Notes under the pieces: generated by a model
The model's database searches: none
The model's input: only the letters and a program-made list of their open reading frames with translations
What the model was told of the DNA's origin: nothing
In this document: one piece after another, positions 8,398 through 10,041 of the stretch
How the letters are laid out: each line of letters opens with the position of its first letter
Numbering within the stretch: position 1 is the stretch's first letter
Translations under genes and position numbers: made by a program
Source of the DNA: Bacteroides sp.
GTDB lineage: Bacteria > Bacteroidota > Bacteroidia > Bacteroidales > Bacteroidaceae
NCBI GenBank assembly: GCA_019412865.1
Contig: DXOJ01000781.1
Location: 1 to 10,041 of the forward strand
Length of the DNA stretch: 10,041 bases
Reading direction: 5' to 3'

Positions 8398-9920
8398 TGA
8401 ATCAGATTGTTCGAATGAGAGTTACAGTATTATTAATTATAGTTGCGGTGATGTGGACTAACCATACAATATGGGGAAATGTCCGGATGGAGAGTCTACA
8501 GTCAAATTTCGAAATTACGAGGGGAGTGAATATTAGCCACTGGCTTTCTCAAAGTAAAGATAGGGGTGAGTTGCGGAAAAGTAAGTTTGGCAGGGACGAA
8601 GTAGCTTTTCTTAAAAAGATGGGATTTGATCATTTACGTTTGCCGGTTGATGAAGAACAGTTATTTACTCCTTCAGGGGATATAGATACAGAAACGATGG
8701 GATTGATACATCAGGCAATTAGTTGGTGCCGTGAGTTTCAAATGCGGATAATTGTTGATTTTCATATTCTTCGTTCTCATCATTTTGGCAACAATGAGAG
8801 ACCTCTATGGACAGATCCCATTGAACAGGACAAGTTTATTCATTTGTGGAAACTTATAAATAGGGAATTGGAAAAGTATCCGGAGAGTTTACTGGCATAT
8901 GAATTATTGAATGAGCCGGTAGCTCCGGAAAATGGGGTTTGGAATGAACTGGCAAAGCGCCTGATAAAGGAGTTACGGGAAGTAGCATCCAAGCGTATGC
9001 TTATATTAGGATCTAATTCTTATAATAGTGTTAATACGATAAAAGATTTGCAGATACCTAAGGGTGATCGTAATATCATGTTGACATTCCATTGTTATGA
9101 GCCTTATCTATTGACCCATTATCGTGCGTCGTGGACAGACTTTGCCAAACTTGATATGGCATTGACATATCCGGGTGATTTAATTAATGAAAAGGATTTT
9201 GAGAAATTGTCTGATGAAGAGAAAAAGATTGTTGCTCCTTATAGAAGAATGTATAGTAAAAGGACCATTGCCCATGAAATAGAACAGGCATTAAAAGTGG
9301 CTAAAGATAATGGAGTAAGATTATATTGTGGAGAATTCGGCTGTCTACCGTTTGGAAACCATGCTTCACGTTATAATTGGTATAGAGATTTAATCTCCAT
9401 ATTTCAGAAAAAGAAAGTTGCTTATGCATGCTGGGATTACAAATCTATTTTTGGTTTTTGTAACACGGATAAAACCATAAAAGATAGTGTTCTTCTCGCT
9501 ATTCTGCAAGGTAAGGATATTAGGGATTGGGAACAAAAAAGTTTGATTGAGGCAGAGAAATGCGAAATGATTGGAAGCTCTCTTTCTATTATAGCCAACC
9601 CTTATGCTTCAAATGGTGAGGTGGTGAAGGATTTCTTTGGTAATTGTAGTTTGATCTTTAATGTCGTTACTGAAAATGCTGGTGAGTACTTATTTAAGAT
9701 ACGCTATACGAGCGGAGAAGATGTGGGTCTTAATTTGCAAATAGGGAATTCACGTCAGGTCATCCGTTGTCCGAATACAGGTGGTTGGTATGATAAATTT
9801 GAAGAAACAGAAATCTATATCAATTTACCCAAAGGACAAAGTGTCTTGTGTATTACTCCGGGAATGAATGGAGGACCTATTTTGGATAAATTTGAACTGT
9901 TTAAAGAAGTCACTGATTAG
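8394..9920 (+). CDS. GH5-family glycoside hydrolase with C-terminal CBM6/35-like module
   Basis: The protein has 508 residues and is a probable endo-acting beta-glycanase of family GH5. A hydrophobic segment (residues 10-21) with no lipobox cysteine indicates a Sec signal peptide, so the protein is probably periplasmic or secreted rather than lipid-anchored. Residues about 37-373 form the catalytic barrel: HLRLP (Arg82), DFH (His124), ELLNEP (Asn173 and acid/base Glu174), TFHCYEP (His233), CGEFG (nucleophile Glu314) and Trp347. This complete set predicts an active enzyme. Residues about 383-503 are a CBM6/35-like module (IEAEK, GGWY, ILDKFEL). The catalytic domain aligns without gaps to the GH5-like domain at 5123-6133, about 57% identical by hand count, but this protein lacks the N-terminal Ig-like domain. 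The ATG overlaps the preceding stop (ATGA), indicating translational coupling; a second ATG follows immediately at 8397. Substrate and GH5 subfamily are not assigned. Confidence 0.92.
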   Translation: MMNQIVRMRVTVLLIIVAVMWTNHTIWGNVRMESLQSNFEITRGVNISHWLSQSKDRGELRKSKFGRDEVAFLKKMGFDHLRLPVDEEQLFTPSGDIDTETMGLIHQAISWCREFQMRIIVDFHILRSHHFGNNERPLWTDPIEQDKFIHLWKLINRELEKYPESLLAYELLNEPVAPENGVWNELAKRLIKELREVASKRMLILGSNSYNSVNTIKDLQIPKGDRNIMLTFHCYEPYLLTHYRASWTDFAKLDMALTYPGDLINEKDFEKLSDEEKKIVAPYRRMYSKRTIAHEIEQALKVAKDNGVRLYCGEFGCLPFGNHASRYNWYRDLISIFQKKKVAYACWDYKSIFGFCNTDKTIKDSVLLAILQGKDIRDWEQKSLIEAEKCEMIGSSLSIIANPYASNGEVVKDFFGNCSLIFNVVTENAGEYLFKIRYTSGEDVGLNLQIGNSRQVIRCPNTGGWYDKFEETEIYINLPKGQSVLCITPGMNGGPILDKFELFKEVTD

Positions 9921-10041
9921 AAGTAAGGTAATTAAGTAAAGAATTCATGTCAATGATGAGAAGAATGAAAAGATGTTGTCTTTTAGTTATTCATGCGAAT
10001 CAGCAGTTGATAAACATCAGCCTTTTCGCTTGTTAAAATGT
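9921..10041 (+). other. 3' flank of the operon, no gene supported
   Basis: These 121 nt follow the last stop codon. The only forward reading frame with an ATG (9947) ends after 29 codons at 10036 and has no recognisable product. A 6-bp AT-rich inverted repeat (AAAAGA at 9968-9973, TCTTTT at 9979-9984, 5-nt loop) is present but too weak to be called a terminator with confidence. Whether the operon continues past the window cannot be determined. Confidence 0.5.

Noticed and set aside
9968..9984. AT-rich stem-loop as a rho-independent terminator
   Set aside because: The stem is only 6 bp with a single G-C pair per arm, and only the stem's own T-run follows it. Such repeats arise often by chance in AT-rich DNA.
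9947..10036. A 29-codon forward ORF after the last gene
   Set aside because: It is very short, starts in a run of several in-frame ATGs, has no recognisable product, and no ribosome binding signal supports it.

Overview
The window is a stretch of a polysaccharide utilization locus (PUL) from a Bacteroidota genome, most likely Bacteroides or a close relative. The support is an adjacent SusC-like/SusD-like pair, lipoprotein signals with acidic residues after the cysteine, AT-rich DNA, and starts without clear Shine-Dalgarno sequences. All five genes are on the + strand and tightly packed (gaps of 11, 6 and 8 nt, then a 4-nt ATGA overlap), so they look like one operon. The promoter and any regulator lie outside the window.

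Layout: 1-3071 is a SusC-like TonB-dependent outer-membrane transporter whose 5' end is cut off by the window edge. 3083-4705 is a SusD-like surface lipoprotein. 4712-6541 is a lipoprotein with an Ig/PKD-like N-terminal domain, a GH5-like domain and a C-terminal CBM6/35-like module. 6550-8397 is a sialate-O-acetylesterase-like SGNH esterase, probably a lipoprotein, with a C-terminal module of the same kind. 8394-9920 is a second GH5 enzyme, a close paralogue of the first, with a Sec-type signal and the same C-terminal module. 9921-10041 holds no supported gene.

Proposed working (inference): the SusC/SusD pair binds and imports oligosaccharides, the two GH5 proteins bind or cut a polysaccharide backbone, and the esterase removes acetyl groups. 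The shared C-terminal modules would keep all three on the same glycan. An acetylated beta-linked plant or microbial glycan fits this set, but the sequence does not identify it.

The most notable point is that the first GH5 has Asp in place of the near-invariant Asn just before the acid/base Glu (LDEP instead of LNEP). Every other canonical active-site residue I could place is kept, and its paralogue has the normal LNEP. This protein also sits directly after susD, where many PULs encode a surface glycan-binding protein, so it may be a GH5 recruited for binding or altered in catalysis.
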